Shown here: positions 1-11,869 of the stretch, one piece after another | Layout: each line of letters starts with the position of its first letter | How positions within the stretch are numbered: the stretch's first letter is position 1 | Assembly: GCF_003945595.2 (NCBI RefSeq) | Contig: NW_024104405.1 | Location: forward strand, 48,748-112,747 | Direction: 5' to 3' | DNA from: Pipra filicauda | Lineage: Eukaryota > Chordata > Aves > Passeriformes > Pipridae | Length of the DNA stretch: 64,000 nt | Position numbers and translations under genes: made by a program | The notes under the pieces: generated by a model | Seen by the model: only the letters and a program-made list of their open reading frames with translations | Databases searched by the model: none | Told to the model about the DNA's origin: nothing

Positions 1-311
1 CCGCGAGGTCCCCGGCAGCCCTGGGAATCGACACCTTTCTGTTCCGCTTTAAATTAATCAAACCCAGAGTCCCTATATTAATACTGTGGTGGGAATTAAA
101 ATCATGCAACGCATTAAAGATGTAATTTAAAATTAATAACTCATAATTATTTATCATGGCGTATCAGCGGGGCTATGAATTTTCTCGCCCGGCATTCATT
201 TCCTTCCCTTTCCCTCCTTCTCACTCCTCTAATAGCTGCTGGACCATTATGAATATCTGCCAGAGATTTTTGGGAGATGCTGAGCTTAAGATAAAATGTT
301 TCTAATTTTTT
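1..311. promoter_or_regulatory. Candidate conserved noncoding element (AT-rich, homeodomain words)
   Basis: AT-rich sequence sharply bounded by GC-rich flanks. It contains AATTAATC (53-60), several ATTAA/TTAAT words and a TAATTA core at 144-149, in a unique, non-repeat context. Its composition is unlike the C-tract spacer that makes up most of this interval. Function is inferred only from composition and motifs. The left end is cut by the window. Confidence 0.4.
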
Positions 312-939
312 ATTTTTCTTTTTTTTTTTCTTCCTGCCCCCGAGTATTCCTTGGGGTGGATGGGAGGAGAAAAGCTTTGCCGTGCTGAAGAGGAGGAGGA
401 TGCTGAGCCTGAGGGTGTTCTCAGTGCCTAAATAACAGTGCAGGTTTTGCCATGTGTCAGTGGCTTCTAAAGAGATAGACAGTCCCTCCCTGTGTGCCCA
501 GCTGGCTTGGCCATGGCACCCATGAAAATCCCAGGAAAGGCCTTGGGAATGGTGAGGGTTTTCCATCTCCACTCTGCTTTGGAGAAACGTGGGACCATCA
601 TGAGCTTCTTTGCTGCCCTTCCCCACCAGTGCTCTGAGGGGAAGCATCACCATGAAGAGCAAGATGGATGAATCCCTATGACCATCCTCCACAATGCTCC
701 TGTTCCCCCAGCAGCCAGGAGGGACAACTCATCCATTTTATAGGAAAAACATGGAGAAAGCAGCGGTGAAATCAAGGTGGGAGGAAGAGAGAGAAGCCCA
801 GCATCCCTCCAGGTCCTGCACTTCCCTGCCTCTGTCAGCGAGCTGTGCTGGCAGGGGAATCAAATCCCAAACAGCAGCTGTTGAAAGCTCACAGGAGAGG
901 GAAAAAAAAAAAAAAAAAGAGGCAAGAGCAGCTCTGTCT

Positions 940-1110
940 CTTTAAAAATAAATAAATAGATAAAGACTAAAAAAATGCAATAAGTATATGCAAATGTGTT
1001 GAGCCGAACATCGCTGTCTGTGAAACAGATGAGGGAGAAAGTGCTTGAAGCTAGAGAGGAATGAGGCAGCCAGCGCTGACCTCGGGGTTAATAATTTTTA
1101 CTTCTCCATC
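940..1110. promoter_or_regulatory. Candidate regulatory element with octamer (POU) site
   Basis: AT-rich, with a perfect octamer ATGCAAAT at 988-995 and a GTTAATAATTT word near 1087. It stands between an A-tract and the GGGA tract. POU-domain factors bind this octamer (established), but use here is inference. Confidence 0.4.
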
Positions 1111-1117
1111 TCATTCC

Positions 1118-1150
1118 GGGAGGGAGGGAGGGAGGGAGGGAGGGAGGAGG
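1118..1150 (+). repeat. (GGGA)n tract, G-quadruplex-prone
   Basis: At least seven GGGA units run in a row, continuing into GGAGGCGG. Four or more G-triplets with single-base loops fit a parallel G-quadruplex. The ORFs spanning it (Gly/Arg/Glu runs) are low-complexity artefacts. Confidence 0.9.
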
Positions 1151-2759
1151 CGGTGCGGGAGGGAAGGGCTGGGGAGAGGAATGGTGAGGGGAGCCAGCAG
1201 TACCTGGAGCTGGTCCCACCCCATGGGAGCCAGAGGGGTTGGGGGAAAGGGGCTGGTGCAGTGTGGGGCTGAGCCCTGGTGCTCAGAGAGTGGTTTGCAG
1301 GAGGCGTCTCACAGAGAGGTGCAGAAAGCGTCGGAAATCCAGGCTCCAGCTCTCCTCTGGATGAGGGTGGTCACTGGGAACGAAATAGCGCATTAAATAC
1401 CCCGAGTGTTGTGACTTTAGCAAAGCCCTGTGGCCTGTGTGGGGCAGCTCAGCCTTGCAAAGATGCTGGCACCTGGTGGGTGATGATGGAGGGGAAATGC
1501 TGCCACATCACCCATCACAAAAGTTTCATAAGCTGGCAAAACCTCTACTGGGAAAGGGCTGCTTTCCCTCAAATCAACGGTCCTTGATGGAAAACCCATC
1601 CAATGCCAAATTTCCACCAGCAGCAGCAACATCCCTCATCCCATGGCTCCTGCTGGACTCCTCTGTGCTGCACCCAAAGGTGACCTCAAAAGCTGGTGCA
1701 CCAACAAGGGTAAAGCCTTGATGTACTTATGGGTATAAATAATTCTTACCCCCTCTAGTATTCCATCAGGCTGCTTGGGTGTTTTCTAAATGAAGCCCTA
1801 AATTTTGCTGGGATACCTGGGAAGACACAGCCATAGCCCAGCGCCCAGGATGGTGCTGCCACGTTTGCTGATCTGCACCAACTGAGCTCATTAACCAGAT
1901 CAACATTCCTGCTTCCTTCCAACCCAGCCTGAGTTTTAGCTACAAAGCCCCTAAAATTTCACCCTGAATGTGAGTGGATTCCCTATATTATTATTTCTAA
2001 GCTTGGTGGGTGTGCAGGGGTGTCTGGTGTTCACCACGTCCCCGGGCATTTGGAAGCACATACATTTTTCCTGCTTTCCCCCCATTACATACAACCCTAC
2101 TACTCAAACACTGAATTAAAGGAAAGGCCCTTTCATACCACAAATAACCCCAAAACCTCACCTGCTGTTGCAAATGGGGGTGAGAGAGTTGGCACTGGGG
2201 CAAACCCCACTGTCCTGCACCAACAGTGCCCCAAACACATCTCCCTCTTCTTCCCATCTCAGGAAGGCTGAGCCCCCCCAGGGCTGTGGGGTGTTTAGGA
2301 TCTCACTGGTTTTATGGGCCCTCCCAAAACCCAGACCTTCTCCTCTTCAGGTCTCCCCACATCCCGTGTCCCCACTATTCCCACTGGAATGGGACAGTGG
2401 GAGCAAGGGCACCCCATGTGCCAGTGACCTGGGTAGCTGTTGTCTGTCTCCATCCCTGCAGGATCTGGTGTTCCCTGGGGGAGGATTGAAGACCTTGGGG
2501 AGCTGCAGAGGGGAAACTCAGCTCTTCTCCAGGAGATGCTTTTTGCCAAGGGAGTAACTTGGTGGAAGGATGTAGCCCAGACCCTCCTGGGCCAGGCTCT
2601 CTGCATGGCCAAAATCAACAACAGGGCCAGATCCCTGGCAGGAAAGTTGATGTTTGGCTCTCACTTGGCTGTCCCCCACCTCTGCAGCCCCCTCACCACC
2701 CTGTCACCCCCAGTCCTCCTTGCCTGCCTGCTGAAGGCAGCATCCTTGCTGCAACCTGG

Positions 2760-3290
2760 CAGCCCGTGCAAGCCTGTGACCCTCCCTGCATCCCACCCTG
2801 CATTCCAGCCTGCATCGTTCCCACATCCCTCCTCGTGCAAGACTGTTTACCACCCTGCCTCCCTCGTTGTGCCAGCCTGAGTCCCACCCTGTATCCTTCC
2901 CTGCATCCCTCGTTGTACAAGCCTGAATCCCGCCCTGTATCCTTCCCTGCATCTTCTTGTACCAACCTGAATCCCACCCTGTATCCTTCCCTGCATCTCT
3001 TCTTGTGGCAACCTGAATCCCACCCTGTATCTTCCCTGCATCCCTCATTGTGCCAGCCTGCAGCCCACCCTGCAGCCCACCCTGCATCCCTCACTGTGCC
3101 AGCCTGAATCCCACCCTGTATCCTTCCCTGCATCCCTCACTGTGCCAGCCTGAATCCCACCCTGTATCTTCCCTGCATCCCTCATTGTGCCAGCCTGAAT
3201 CCCACCCTGTATCTTCCCTGCATCCCTCATTGTGCCACCCTGCAGCCCACCCTCCATCCCACCCTGCGTCTGTCCCCACATCCCTCCCCA
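2760..3290. repeat. Minisatellite, 45-46 bp unit
   Basis: Tandem degenerate units of the form GCCTGAATCCCACCCTGTAT, then C(C)TTCCCTGCATCCCTCA and TTGTGCCA. Clean unit starts are at 3102, 3148 and 3193 (46 and 45 bp apart). Earlier units from about 2876 are also recognisable, and the array is degenerate at both ends. The unit is nearly stop-free in several frames, so overlapping ORFs appear on both strands with Pro/Ser/His or Gly/Asp/Arg repeats. These are not genes. Confidence 0.93.
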
Positions 3291-3429
3291 TGCTAACCTA
3301 AGCATCCCCTCCCCAGGAACCCCCACCCCCCATCATTTTGCATCCTCCCAAATCTCACCCAGGTCCTGACCAGCACCCTCACAGCCCACCCCCAGCCCCT
3401 CCCATCCCCGTCCTGCTCGACCGAGCCGG

Positions 3430-3715
3430 TGACCCCGCGCCCATCACCGAGGCGTCAGCGGTGCTCGGGGCCAAGCCGAGGAAGCGCCTCCTCCACCCCC
3501 ACGCTCGGGCGCTAAATGGAAGCGGCAGATCGATCCCGAGTGTGCCAAACTGACACGGAGGCTCATTAGGGGTTAGTTTTCATCCTCCTGCTCCCTGGCA
3601 GCCTTCACATTATCCCATAAAATTTATTTACTATTTCATGAATACATAAGCAGCAGGCAAACGCCGGCTTTTTATATATTTACACTGTATATATTTCACG
3701 GGAGAGTTATGTGTG
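3430..3715. promoter_or_regulatory. Candidate conserved element (CpG-rich half plus AT-rich half)
   Basis: A CpG-rich stretch (CACCGAGGCGTCAGCGGTGC and GGGCGCTAAATGGAAGCGGC) passes directly into AT-rich sequence with CATTAGGGGTTAG, ATAAAATTTATTTAC and TTTTTATATATTTACAC words. It is free of CR1 and simple repeats and differs strongly from the minisatellite on its left. Confidence 0.4.
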
Positions 3716-5964
3716 TCTCTGAGGCAGAGTGGAGGGAGCGAGAGGGGAGCAGGAGCAGAAGGAGAAAGCAGCTGTGAGGGAAGAAGGAGGAAAGCAAGCC
3801 GTGGGGGAGGACGGGGATGGAGCATGCCCAGCCACCGCTGGTGCGGGGCGGGAGAGGCGGCAGGAGGAGGGGAGCAGCTCGGAGCATCCTCTCCTTCGGA
3901 GCATCCTCTCCTCCAGCCCACCCTGCAGCCCCAGGGGCTGGGGATGGAGGCAGGAGTTGGAGCGCAGGGTCTAGGGGGACCACGAGCTGAGAGCGTGGTG
4001 AGGACCATGCACTGAGGTTGCCAGGAATGCCCCCAGCACTCTCCAGGTGAGGCCAACCCTGCCCAGCCCTCGAATCCTGTTTATCCCAGCAACGCTGTGG
4101 GACTTCTCCTCGTCCCAGCTGTGCAATCAGCATCACCCCACAGTGATTCCCAAACCAGTGCTGAGGGTGCAGTGAGGGGCTTGTGCCTGTGCTGGGATCA
4201 CATGGAACCCCAGTGGCTGCCACCTCAGGTAAAATCTCCCCCAACACCTGGCAGCAGGTTCTGCCCTGCACCCCAAGCCAGGCCGAGCTGGCTGGATGGG
4301 CTGGAGTCTCCTTCAGCAGCTGACTCCCACCTCTCCCTAAATATGCTCCATATTCAGGAATCACTCACTTAGGAGTGTGTCAAAGTCCTGAGGCTGTGGA
4401 ATCACCCACGGTTTGTTTTGGGACAGAGGTGATAACAGAGAACCAGCAGACACAGGACTTCATTCATAAAGCTTTGGCTTGGCAATGTTATATATTTCTC
4501 TAAAATCCAGTAGAGATGTTTCTATTAACCCCACGAATTGCAAGAGGCTTGTTTGCAATCTTGTTTGTTTTTCCTCATCCAGCCTGGCTAGAGGAGGAAG
4601 ATCCCTTTCCCTCCTCACAAGGTTTGGGCTGTTGGGGTTGCCAGCACTGCAGAAAAATAGTTCAGAGAGGGGCAAATAACCTTGTTTTTGGTCTGAAGTT
4701 GTTTGGGTTAACTTCTGAGCAATAAACTTGGAGAAGCCTGGCTGCATTAATCACTGAGGCAGCTGGAATACGTGGGCATGGATTTATAGGGTGCTGGGAA
4801 AGCTCAAGGTCACAGCAATGTGTGTTGGCACCCATCACACCTCAGGGATGGTTTCAGGCTGCAAACCCCATCCTGTTTCACACAAAGCACACGGGATCAC
4901 CCCCACAGCCCAGCCAGGAGCCACAGTCCAGGGCCACTTGGTACTCCCAGAACCAGCACAGACCTCACCCTGGTTCCCATCACCCACAGGAGCACGACAC
5001 AGCCACCTCCATCCCAGCAGGAGTGGATGCGGGGAATTTAGAGGCAAAGCCAGGAAAGCACTTGGAGCACCAAGCAATAGGTGGGATCCACAGAAACCCC
5101 TTCCTGCTGGCCCAAAATCCACTTTCATTCCCTGTTTCGCATGAGAAGAGCCAGGCCCTCCATCGGCAGGAGTGGTGGCCACCTGTCCCCAGCACTGCTC
5201 CTATGGTTCCATTTGGTGAAAACAGCAAAGGATCATCTCCCCCCAGGCACCTGCTTGCATCCCAAAAGCACAGGAGCACCACAGTTAAGGATGTCTCTGT
5301 ATGTTCAGACCTCTCTGCATTCATGGAATTTGGTTGATGTTCAGTCAACGGGGTCAGAAGGGGACAAGGGGAAAGGGACAGCCCCCATCCCTTGGGAATG
5401 CAGCTAGAGAAGAGCAAACATCCCCATTTCCAGAGTGGATGCAAGAGAAAAAAAAAAAAAAGAGAAAACCATTGTGAGGGTGTTCATTTTAACTGTTCAG
5501 CCACTTGTAGCCTGATGCCATTAGAGAAAATAAATAGGTAAGAGCCACTCGAATGGTACGTGCAAGAGGAGATGGGAAGAGAGACAAAACAAGTGCTGGA
5601 AGACAGAAGGAAACACTATGGCTTTGAAGAGAATCGAGGAGCTGGAGTGATGCTGCTGCCCCAAGCCCCCACTTCCCAAGTCTCTACAAAGTTGGTAAAA
5701 CTCCCTTTAAAAGGCTGTGTGGGGTGAAGCCCCTCACCACGCTGCCCCCTGTGCCATGGGGATGTGGCACCCCGGTCACCTTCCAGCTGCTGGGGCAGGG
5801 AGGGAGGGCTGGGGGATGGATCCTGCTGCTTCTCCCCGCTGTCAAAGCATTCCCTGAGCTCCCGGTGCTCGGTGCCAGCGCTGTCCCCGGCTGGTGATGG
5901 ACGAGGGGAGCTGACACAGCCTGCACCGTCTCTGCAAACGCCGCTCGATACCTCCTGGAGCGCG

Positions 5965-6100
5965 GCCATTCATACCCCGTGATGGATGCGGCGATCAAGG
6001 GGAGCGGCCGCGGCTCCTGCCACCCCCTCCCCTCGCTGGGAAAGGGTGTAAATTTGGCAGAACAGCTTCACTAACCTTCGGTTGTTTATTATCTGGGGCT
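5965..6100. promoter_or_regulatory. Candidate conserved element
   Basis: Short block: GGATGCGGCGATCAAGGGG, a CpG-rich GCGGCCGCGG, then GTGTAAATTTGGCAGAAC and GGTTGTTTATTATCTGG. No coding or repeat explanation. Confidence 0.3.
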
Positions 6101-7049
6101 TGCTGGCACTGCCGCAGCCCTGCGCTGGGAATGCTGGCTGTGGCCCCACCTCAGCCCTGGGAAAGGCAGGTTGGAGCTGCCGAGGGGAATTCCTCACCTG
6201 GAGGAGGGCTGGGAAGCACAGGCCAGCAGAGCGTGGCTATCCGAGCACAACTTGCCACAGAGAGGGGTTTTTTTTGGAGGTGTCCCGTTCCTCTGGCACA
6301 ACTGAGCAGACAGAAGCCCCCCTGTGCCACTCCTCCAGGTCCCCATCCCCTCAGGCAGAGGGGCAGCAGGGGCAGTGCCTGGCAAATACCTGAGCTCCAA
6401 GTGATTCCTTAAAGACCCTGTGTAAGAAATCGGTCCTTGGTCCCACCTCTTCATGCCACTACCAGGTGTGGGGCCTCACAGCCCCCAAACCACCCCAATT
6501 CCCCCTTCCTCTCACACACAGCTGCCCCAGCAGGACTCCACAGCTCTGCTGCAGAGGGAGCAGCAAAACGGCTCCATCCCCTGATTTCCCACGGAGAAAG
6601 GAAGGGATTTCTGCCCTCAGGCTGAGAGACAAATGCATGAATGGGTTTTCTTTGCAAGGCACCCACTTTCTTCCTCCTCCCCACCCTGTATTCCACCCCA
6701 GCCCTATGTCAATCACCAGTTCACCAGGATATTGCATGAGGCTCTTCAGGCACCAACTAGCCCAAACCTGGGCTCCCTTCCTAAATATCCACGAGCAAAA
6801 GAGGTGGAGCAAAAGGCACACACAGCTGGGCAGCAAACGGGGCTGCAGCTGTGCGGGAAGGGGAGATGTTACAGGAGGAAAGGGGAAAACAGGAGGAGTT
6901 GCAAGGAAGGCACAGTGCCAAGGGGGTCAGAGGGTGGGGGAAGTCCCGGCTGAACCGAGAGGCACCAACTGGCTGAGGCTGCTGCTGGCGAGGGGTGATG
7001 GAAGAGGAGTGGCCCCATCTGCTCCTGTGTCCTGCCGTCCCTCCTCCCG

Positions 7050-7290
7050 GCGCTCTCTGGCAGGCATGTGCTCCTGACAGGCTGCAGAGCTATTGATGCC
7101 ATTTGCCTCTGCCCCGGAGGCTTTTTGGTGATGGAAGATGCCTGCATTAACGCGAGGGGAAGCAGCAAACGTCTGGAGATAAAAAAAAAAATACTTAAAA
7201 AAAATAAATCAGGCGAGTTCAGGAGGGGGATTCTATATCGCTGTGCTGCTCTGGCGTGGAAAGGGTTAACCACGGGTTTGCTCTGGGAAA
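7050..7290. promoter_or_regulatory. Candidate conserved element
   Basis: Mixed AT-rich block with GAGCTATTGATGCC, GCATTAACGCGAGG, an A-rich centre (7181-7206) and GGAAAGGGTTAACC. No codon structure or repeat similarity. Confidence 0.35.
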
Positions 7291-7715
7291 TGGGCATCTG
7301 GAAGTGAGACACCAAGAGCAGAAGAACTTCAGTCAAGCAGCCCACGAGAGGAGCGATGCTGCGAAGCTGCTCTGCTTGGTTCCCAACTATCCCGTCCATC
7401 CCAGAGTCTGGCATCACCTCTCCCTCCCTGCCATCAATCATTTCTGCACTGCCCTCACCACAGCCACGGCTGTGAGGAGCCAGACAAAGGGGGAAGATGG
7501 TTGTTCCTCCTCTGGAGACCTCACAGACTACAAGGAGCGAGGGTTTGGTGGCAGGTCACAGGATTTAGTGCCTCGGAGAAGGTCCAGGGAGATGTAGACG
7601 CTGCCAGTCACCGCTCCAGAGGCAGCTCCTGGCTCTGTGCTTTGATCAAAGCCTTCCTGGAAGCAGAGCTGGGACCACTCATCTCTGCAAGGGTGATTGG
7701 CAGATTTGGGGCTCA

Positions 7716-8010
7716 GAAATCATGGAATTGTTTGGCTTGGAAGGGACCTTAAAGACCATCTTATTCCACCCACCCTGCTATGGGCAGGGACACATTCCAC
7801 AGGTTGCTCCAAGCGCTGTCCAACTTTGCCTTGGACACCTCCAGGGATGGGGTAGCCCCAGCTTCTCTGGGCAACCTGTGCCAGGGCCTCCCTACCCTCA
7901 CAGGGAAGGATTTCTTCCCAATATCCCATCTAACCTTGCCCTCTGGCAGTGGGAAGCCATTCCCCCTTGTCCTGTCACTCCATGCCCGTATAACCAGTTC
8001 CTCCCAGATT
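7716..8010 (-). mobile_element. CR1 LINE 3' fragment (antisense)
   Basis: It starts with the antisense CR1 head (ATCATGGAATTGTTTGGCTTGGAAGGGACCTTAAAGA). The diagnostic phrases for a small-scale truncated copy follow: GCTATGGGCAGGGACACATT, CAGGTTGCTCCAAGC, CTTCTCTGGGCAACCTGTGCC and CCTTGTCCTGTCACT. The copy is 5'-truncated, as most avian CR1 are, and its left end is the element's 3' terminus. Confidence 0.93.
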
Positions 8011-8439
8011 TCCCAGTGACACCAGGAGAGTCCCCGTGTAACACACCCCACCAGTGTAACAGCATCATCCTTCAACCACCTTGACCCTTCCCAAGGATCA
8101 GGTTTTCCCAAGGCCATCACTTCCAGTGTCTCCCCTTCTCAAAGCCAAGAGATTGATGCTAAACCCCACAGCACTGACCTGTCCAGTTGCCTGCAGTTAT
8201 TTTTCCAGTGGGAAAGCCCTTTCCACGGCCAGCCCAGCCTCAGTGGATGCTTCAGACATCAGCTGAGGTGCAAAGACAGCTTTTCCCCCACAGTGCCCAT
8301 GTTTCAGGCAAGGAAAGAGAGGAGCAGCTGGTGCCAGGGAGGTGACAAGGGCTCCCTCTCCCTGCCCTTGTCCCCAGCCCCGTGGGAAAGGTGTCTTTCC
8401 CACGGAAGGATGCACCAGTCATGGGGGGAGGGTATTTCA

Positions 8440-8620
8440 GATATCAAACCAAAGAGCTAAATGGAAATAAAGAGATGTTCCCAGGTCACTGAAGTGGCTC
8501 CTGTCACACTCCTGCTGGAACATTAATATTTGCCAAAAATAATTTATCTTTGATCAGACACAGCAATATATTTAGTTTTATGTCCATTCTGTATCTGTCT
8601 GTATTACCTTGGGCCACTTC
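8440..8620. promoter_or_regulatory. Candidate conserved element
   Basis: AT-rich block with GCTAAATGGAAATAAAGAG, ACATTAATATTTGCC, AAAATAATTTATCTTTGATC (a TCF/LEF-like CTTTGATC) and CAATATATTTAG. It lies between two CR1 insertions but belongs to neither. Confidence 0.38.
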
Positions 8621-8883
8621 TCTCCACTGAGGAAGGGACAGGAAGGGTCTCTCCAGGCCCATGAGCTCCTGGCTGTCACATCCTCACCATCAGGCATTCT
8701 GAGGGTCAGAGGGAGCCCTGGGAATGCCACTGCAATCTGATACAGGGACTCCAAGGGAAATGGGGCAGGAGCTAGGCCAGAAATCCAGCATTTCAGATAT
8801 TCTCATGAAGGAGGTGGAATGCTGCAGGAGGAGCTGCCTAAAGCAGCATGGGAATGCTGTGCCAGGGCAGAGCATGGCATGGT

Positions 8884-9080
8884 TTGGATTAGGTATAAGG
8901 AAGAAGATTTTTACAGTGAGGTTGCTCAGAGAGATGGTACACCCCTGGAAGTGTTCAAGGCCAGGTTGGATGGGGCTTGGAGAAACCTGGTCTAGAGGAA
9001 AGTGTCTGATGGTGGAGGGATTGGAACTAGAGGATCTCCAAGGTCCCTTCCAACCCAAACCAGTCTGTGATTCTATGATT
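8884..9080 (+). mobile_element. CR1 LINE 3' fragment (sense)
   Basis: It reads in the sense direction from ATAAGGAAGAAGATTTTTAC through GTGTTCAAGGCCAGGTTGGA and GGGGCTTGGAGAAACCTGGTC to the canonical tail CCCTTCCAACCCAAACC and GATTCTATGAT. It lacks the middle segment with the usual CCCATGGCAGGG phrase, so it carries an internal deletion. Confidence 0.92.
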
Positions 9081-10643
9081 TCTGAGCTTACAGATCACCA
9101 GGATAGTCCCCAACAGCAGGAAAAGGCTCTGAGCATCCTTTCCCCTGCCATCCCCTGGATCCAAACTCTTGGACTGAGCACTCAGAGCAGAGGCAGGTCC
9201 CTGCCTGTCCTGATGCTCCTGCTCCTGGCACCGACTGGGGGGCTTCAGGATCCCCATTTTGCAGCCAGTCCCTATTAAAACATCCTCCCTGTACATCCCC
9301 AGGCCCTACAAGCCTCCCAGGGCTGGACATGAGCCCAGCCCATTGCAGAGTCCTGCACATCCCGCCTGGGGGATGCAGGAGGACAACCAGCCTGCTGGGC
9401 ACCCACTGCCAGCTACCCTGCCACAAACCCAGCAATCCAGTGCTCATTTAAAGAGCAGCACGTTTGTCCACCCTCATCAGGGTCAGATCAGCCACCAAAG
9501 CCAGCAGAACCCCTGTGAGTTCTCAGTGCTGGGTTCTCCCACACCACAGCGATGACTCCTCTGTGACCACCTTCACCGTCGGGTTTGGGGACTTGCAGCA
9601 GCCCTGAATCGACATGCACAGGGTGACAGGGGCAGGCAGGGCTGCAGGACACCTTCCCAGCTGATGACAAGCCCGTTCCTGTCATGGATTTGCACTTCCA
9701 GCCTGTGCCAATTAACGAGGTGTCACCGACGGCACCGCAGTGGGGCCCCGAGCTGGCTCTGCACAGCACCTCCTGCCCACACCCCCCTCAGCACCACACC
9801 TCACCCCCTGCAAAGCCCAACCAGCCCCTCTCCCCAGGCAGGGGGTGCACAAATCCTAGAGGGTGGGCTGGAGGAGGAAAATCCAGCCCCAAAGACCCCA
9901 AGTGCCAGCCCTCTGGCTCTGCTGCCACCCCCCAGAAGAGATGCCCCAAAGCTGAGCACAGCACCTATTAATTAAAGTGATGCTCCAAAGCAGTGAGGAG
10001 CAGCACAGCTCTGCCCCTTGGCACTCTGGGAAGCAAGCAGGGACCTTGCCCAGGGAGGTTCCAGCTTCCAAGCCCCATTTCACTGGCAGAGGCAGAGCTA
10101 TGAAAGGGGAAGGCTCCAGCTGACCGGGTTTCCTGTGGTCCTGCTCTGACCCACTGGCACCCCCTGGGCTGTGCTGGCTCTGTAGCTGCACACAGGGACA
10201 AGAGCAGTGATTTTGCTTGCTGGCAAAGCTCCCAGTTTGTTTATATAGTTTGGGGAGAAGCCCAAACACCACACTCTTGTGCTGCTCCTTGCAGGAGTAC
10301 CTCACCAGCACTCCATCTATAACGTCTACCAAATAAGCCAACGGACACAACAACTCAGTGCAACACCACAGACCTTGCTGGAGACACCAGAGGTGCTCAT
10401 TAGTGATTTTAAAATCATGGTGAGACCCACCAAAACCACCCAGAGGTGGCAAGAATCATGTTCCAGCCCCCAAGCCCAGCCCTGCACATCCCTCATCCCG
10501 GCTAATGCCACCAATGCACACCACCTGGATTACTCTGCAGTTTCTTCCCTCGTCCAATTCATCCTTCAGACATTCAGAGAGTCCACCTGAGGTGAAAGAC
10601 CATCAGAAGATGGGAAGCCTACAGCAAAGCTCAGAGCTTGCAA

Positions 10644-10746
10644 GACAGGTTGGATGGGGCTTGGAGCAACCTGGTCTAGTGGAAGGTGGCCACGAGCAGG
10701 GAGTTTGAACAAGATGAGCTCCAAGGTCCAACCATTCTATGATTTT
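10644..10746 (+). mobile_element. CR1 LINE 3' fragment (sense)
   Basis: A short sense copy: CAGGTTGGATGGGGCTTGGA, CAACCTGGTCTAGTGGAAGG, then GAGCTCCAAGGTCCAACC and ATTCTATGATTTT. Several small deletions separate the phrases. Confidence 0.88.
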
Positions 10747-10779
10747 AAGACCCATACTCCCCTTGGTTGAGTTTTTCCC

Positions 10780-11240
10780 CCAAACCAGCTGTAGTTGAAT
10801 GTACAGGGTGGTCACAACCCAGAAACAAAACTCAGAATATTCATGACCAAGGCACACACTCAAAGCAGTCAGGAAAGGTTCATCGAATACATTCAAACAA
10901 TTAATACATATGAGAACATTGCAATTCCCCTCTTTGCTGGTCCACAAACAGAAAGAAGCTAAATTCATTAGATTAATATTTGTTGAGACTTATTAGTTTA
11001 GCTCTAATTTCATGATCAGATGGCATTTTCAGGGGGTTGAAAAGCAAGCTCTGAAGATTCATCGAACCTAAACCACAGCATTAAAGAGAAAGCAATTTAA
11101 AAAATTTCCAAGAAGAAACCCTGTTGCTGGTTTGCTTCTAACACTGTTCTCCCACCAACTGGGAAATCAGGCACTTTTATTCCTCACTCAATCTGAGGCC
11201 CAAGCTCAGGCTTTTTAATATTAAAGCAAATTAACAGCTT
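10780..11240. promoter_or_regulatory. Candidate conserved element (long AT-rich block)
   Basis: About 450 bases of AT-rich unique sequence, including CAATTAATACATATG, CATTAGATTAATATTTG, GACTTATTAGTTTAGC and CTAATTTCATGATC. It begins just after a CR1 tail and ends where GC-rich spacer resumes. No frame of note. Confidence 0.4.
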
Positions 11241-11869
11241 CTCCAGACACCCAGCCTTCCCAAAATGGGGGTGCCTTCTGGCTCTGATGGTGGCCACCTC
11301 TCCACACCGCCCATGAGACCTCAGAATAAGGTCCAGATGCTTTAAAGTCACCTGACTGAACTGGATGAAGACAACTGGGCTACCTGGAGTGGTGTCATCA
11401 GTGCAGAACCAGAGTGACCCCAACTCCTTTGTGCTGCAGCGAAGCAGAGACCTCACACCCGAGCTGAGGCTTCCCTGCATTTCATTACTTGGAGACCTCG
11501 TTCAATAAACCCAGCAAGTGCGGTTTGGGCATGACAGGAACATAAACCACGGCTGCTGACCCCGTCTCCATCTCTGTTGCTCCATGCATGAAGTCCTCCA
11601 AGCCCCCAGAGCTAGAGAAAAATATATTTCATCACGAGGAAGGCTTCGTACAGCAAAAAGGGCTTCGGTGTGTGCATCAAGGAGCTGGAAAGAGCAAAAA
11701 ATGCTCAGGGTACGGTTGTCCAGCAAAATTCCTGCCCCCAGACAGCTCCTCTGAACAGGGCTGGATGATGGAGAGCTCTCCCAGCGTGGCCTGGAGGTGA
11801 TGGGGAGAACCTGGTCACATCCCCGAAGGCAAGCTGGGAAGGGCACTCCTCTTAGAGGTAATGTCATGC

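Larger units (their letters stand above)
1151..7049. other. Intergenic spacer (between listed elements), nothing else seen
   Basis: Outside the minisatellite and the two candidate elements in this range, the sequence is GC-rich with many CCC/GGG runs. The many frames of 60-220 codons overlap each other on both strands, are rich in Pro, Ser, Gly and Arg, and lack any recognisable domain. I call no genes. The segment 312-939 is the same kind of sequence. Confidence 0.6.

Noticed and set aside
2559..3326. Overlapping ORFs of 60-180 codons on both strands
   Set aside because: They are translations of the 45-46 bp minisatellite. The repeat unit is nearly stop-free in several frames and has no coding features.
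3696..4364. 222-codon minus-strand ORF
   Set aside because: Pro/Ser/Leu-rich low-complexity translation overlapping other frames on both strands; no domain, and it crosses an AT-rich candidate element.
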